Below the pieces are notes generated by a model that was not told the DNA's origin, did no database searches, and saw only the letters and a list, made by a program, of their open reading frames with translations. DNA of 6,092 nucleotides from an uncultured Coriobacteriia bacterium (GTDB lineage Bacteria; Actinomycetota; Coriobacteriia; Coriobacteriales; QAMH01), in contig CASDTD010000269.1 of assembly GCA_949283445.1 (NCBI GenBank), positions 1 to 6,092 of the forward strand, written 5' to 3'. Below, one piece after another: positions 4,514 to 6,092 of this stretch (within the stretch, counting starts at the first letter, position 1; each line of letters begins with the position of its first letter). A program made the position numbers and the translations under genes.

Positions 4514-6092
4514 TTATTCGCTGCGCAGCGCCTCGACCGGGTCTTTGCGGCTCGCGCTCGAAGCGGGGATGAGACCGGCCACGAAGGTGAGCACCACGCT
4601 GATGATGACGAGCACGATGGCGGCCGCAGGTGGCAGCGACGCGATGTTGGGCACGTCGAAGAGCTGGTAGATCAAGGCGCTTGCGGGGATGCACAGAAGC
4701 GCTGTGATGCCGACGCCCAGAAGGCCGGCGACCAGGCCCTCGATGATGGTCTCGGCGTTGAAGACGTGCGATATGTCGCGTTTGCTCGCGCCGATAGCAC
4801 GCAAGATGCCGATTTCCTTGCGGCGCTCGAGCACGCTGATGTAGGTGATGATGCCGATCATGATGGAGCTCACCACCAGGGAAATCGACACGAAGGCGAT
4901 GAGCACGTAGCTGATCATGTCGACGATGGTCGTGACCGAGCTCATGAGCGCGCCGACGATGTCGGTGTAGGTGATGACTTTGTCGTCTTGACCGTCTGCC
5001 TCCTGTTGCGCGTTGTAATCGTCCAGAATCTGCACGACGTGCTCTTTGCTCTCGAAGTCCTTGGGGTAGATGGCGATGCCGGCAGGCTCGCTTTTGTCTG
5101 CGTAGCCCAGGGTGCTCAAGTTCCCGCTATAGGACGCCTCGGCCGAGCCCATCATCGACATCATGAGTTCCGCGAGGTCATCTTCGTCCATGTTGAATTT
5201 GAACGCGTCGGCAAACGCGTCTTCGTCGATACTCATGGCAGACGCCATGCTGCCCGACAGCTGCGTCAGCGCCTGTTGCATGACGCTTTGCATCTGAGTT
5301 TGCAAAGCGGCGGTGACCTGCTTTAGGTAGGTGCTCATCATCTGCGCGATGTACGCCTGCACCTTCGTGCTCAGCTCCGTCTGCAAAGCAGAGGTGTCGA
5401 TGACCTCGGGCATGAGCTTTGCCATGAGCTCTTGCGTGGAGGGAAGCTCCATGTAGAGCCTCAGGAGCTCCTCTTGCCCCTCGGCGGTGGAGGCGTCGAT
5501 GCCGTGTTCTTCTGCGAGCTCGGCGGCCTTTGCCATGTAGTCCTGTGTGAGCTGTGCTGCGGCATCGGCCATCGCCTCTTGGTTGATGGACGGCGAGTCC
5601 GTGATGTCCAGCCCGCTCGTGTCCATGCTCGGCATCTCGGGCAAGTCGCCGGCAGACATCTCCTTGCTGATGGCCGACATGTCCAGTTTCATCTTGCTTG
5701 CGTCGAACGAGAACACCTGCGACAGCGCCCCGGTGTCGATGGTGAACAACGACTCGGTGCCGAATTCTGAACCGTCGTTTTCCTCGCCGAATTTCTTGCC
5801 GGTGAACACGTTGGTCTTGGGGTGGGCGAGCTGGTCTTTCACGATTTCGCTTTTCGCGGCGGTGTCGATGATGTGGTCGGTGAGCGAGGCGGGGTAGCAA
5901 ATGCCGCTCGAGAGCATGGTGGCGTTTGCGTCTTCGGCAGGTTGCACGATGCCCACGATTTTGATGTCCTCGCCGTTTTTGACGAGCTTCTTCATGTAAT
6001 CTTCGTTGTCCGACTTGTCGACCCACACGTCGTGCCCGCTGTCGTATTCGTAATAATCGCAGGCGTTCACGAGCTTGAACGTCGTGCCCAGG
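4514..6092 (-). CDS. FtsX/MacB-type ABC transporter permease, N-terminus missing
   Basis: C-terminal 525 residues of an ABC transporter permease; the frame stays open to the window's right edge. The GTG at 6070 is internal, because LGTTFKLV just before it continues a normal MacB-like extracytoplasmic domain. Counting from that GTG: GEDIKIVGIVQP (33-44) ends a beta-rich MacB_PCD-like part, and residues about 128-310 form a long helical region rich in Met, Gln and Ala. Membrane helices lie at about 384-411, 437-470 and 481-503. ERRKEIGILRAIGASKRDI (415-433) is the FtsX-family cytoplasmic loop that contacts the ATPase, and the protein ends in SRKDPVEALRSE, the usual FtsX C-terminus. These permeases often work as mechanotransmitters in export, lipoprotein handling or antimicrobial peptide resistance; the substrate here is unknown. 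An ATPase, fused or separate, should lie further right. It converges on divIVA and is not part of that operon. Confidence 0.92.
   Translation of the reverse strand, partial: LGTTFKLVNACDYYEYDSGHDVWVDKSDNEDYMKKLVKNGEDIKIVGIVQPAEDANATMLSSGICYPASLTDHIIDTAAKSEIVKDQLAHPKTNVFTGKKFGEENDGSEFGTESLFTIDTGALSQVFSFDASKMKLDMSAISKEMSAGDLPEMPSMDTSGLDITDSPSINQEAMADAAAQLTQDYMAKAAELAEEHGIDASTAEGQEELLRLYMELPSTQELMAKLMPEVIDTSALQTELSTKVQAYIAQMMSTYLKQVTAALQTQMQSVMQQALTQLSGSMASAMSIDEDAFADAFKFNMDEDDLAELMMSMMGSAEASYSGNLSTLGYADKSEPAGIAIYPKDFESKEHVVQILDDYNAQQEADGQDDKVITYTDIVGALMSSVTTIVDMISYVLIAFVSISLVVSSIMIGIITYISVLERRKEIGILRAIGASKRDISHVFNAETIIEGLVAGLLGVGITALLCIPASALIYQLFDVPNIASLPPAAAIVLVIISVVLTFVAGLIPASSASRKDPVEALRSE

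Noticed and set aside
4460..5326. 288-residue plus-strand open frame opposite the permease
   Set aside because: Composition (His, Asp, Arg, Val rich) is typical of the complement of a GC-rich gene. The opposite strand has clear FtsX motifs.

Overview
The window is high-GC bacterial DNA with a tightly packed plus-strand operon (positions 1-4106), a convergent minus-strand gene (4514-6092), and a repeat-filled gap between them. The operon order is pgeF, yggS, sepF, proC, yggT, divIVA. This is the classic block downstream of ftsZ in Gram-positive bacteria and some relatives. SepF together with a long, Wag31-like DivIVA, no ylmH between yggT and divIVA, high GC and GTG starts suggest an actinobacterium. 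The style of the sequence, including the convergent FtsX-type permease with a large extracytoplasmic insert, makes me lean to Coriobacteriia (Eggerthellaceae-like), but this is inference and no marker in the window proves it.

Operon (1-4106): pgeF (5' end outside the window) overlaps yggS by 10 bp. sepF follows after 44 bp with a strong ribosome binding site, proC after 5 bp, yggT directly abuts proC, and divIVA follows after 18 bp. The set couples septum assembly (SepF links FtsZ to the membrane; DivIVA marks curved membrane at poles and septa; YggT is a small membrane protein of the same cluster) to metabolic housekeeping (PLP homeostasis, proline synthesis, a laccase-fold nucleoside enzyme). 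A good sigma-70-type promoter lies inside the 3' part of yggT, so divIVA may also be transcribed on its own. A strong intrinsic terminator (4142-4178) closes the operon.

Gap (4179-4513): no convincing gene. It holds a mirrored tandem array with a 42-bp period. About three units read one way and four the other way, arranged symmetrically about position 4325-4326, so the region could fold into a long imperfect hairpin in RNA or a cruciform in DNA. This is the least explained part of the window.

Right end (4514-6092, minus strand): the C-terminal 525 residues of an FtsX/MacB-type ABC transporter permease with three C-terminal membrane helices and an unusually large, helical, Met/Gln-rich extracytoplasmic insert. 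Its N-terminus lies outside the window.
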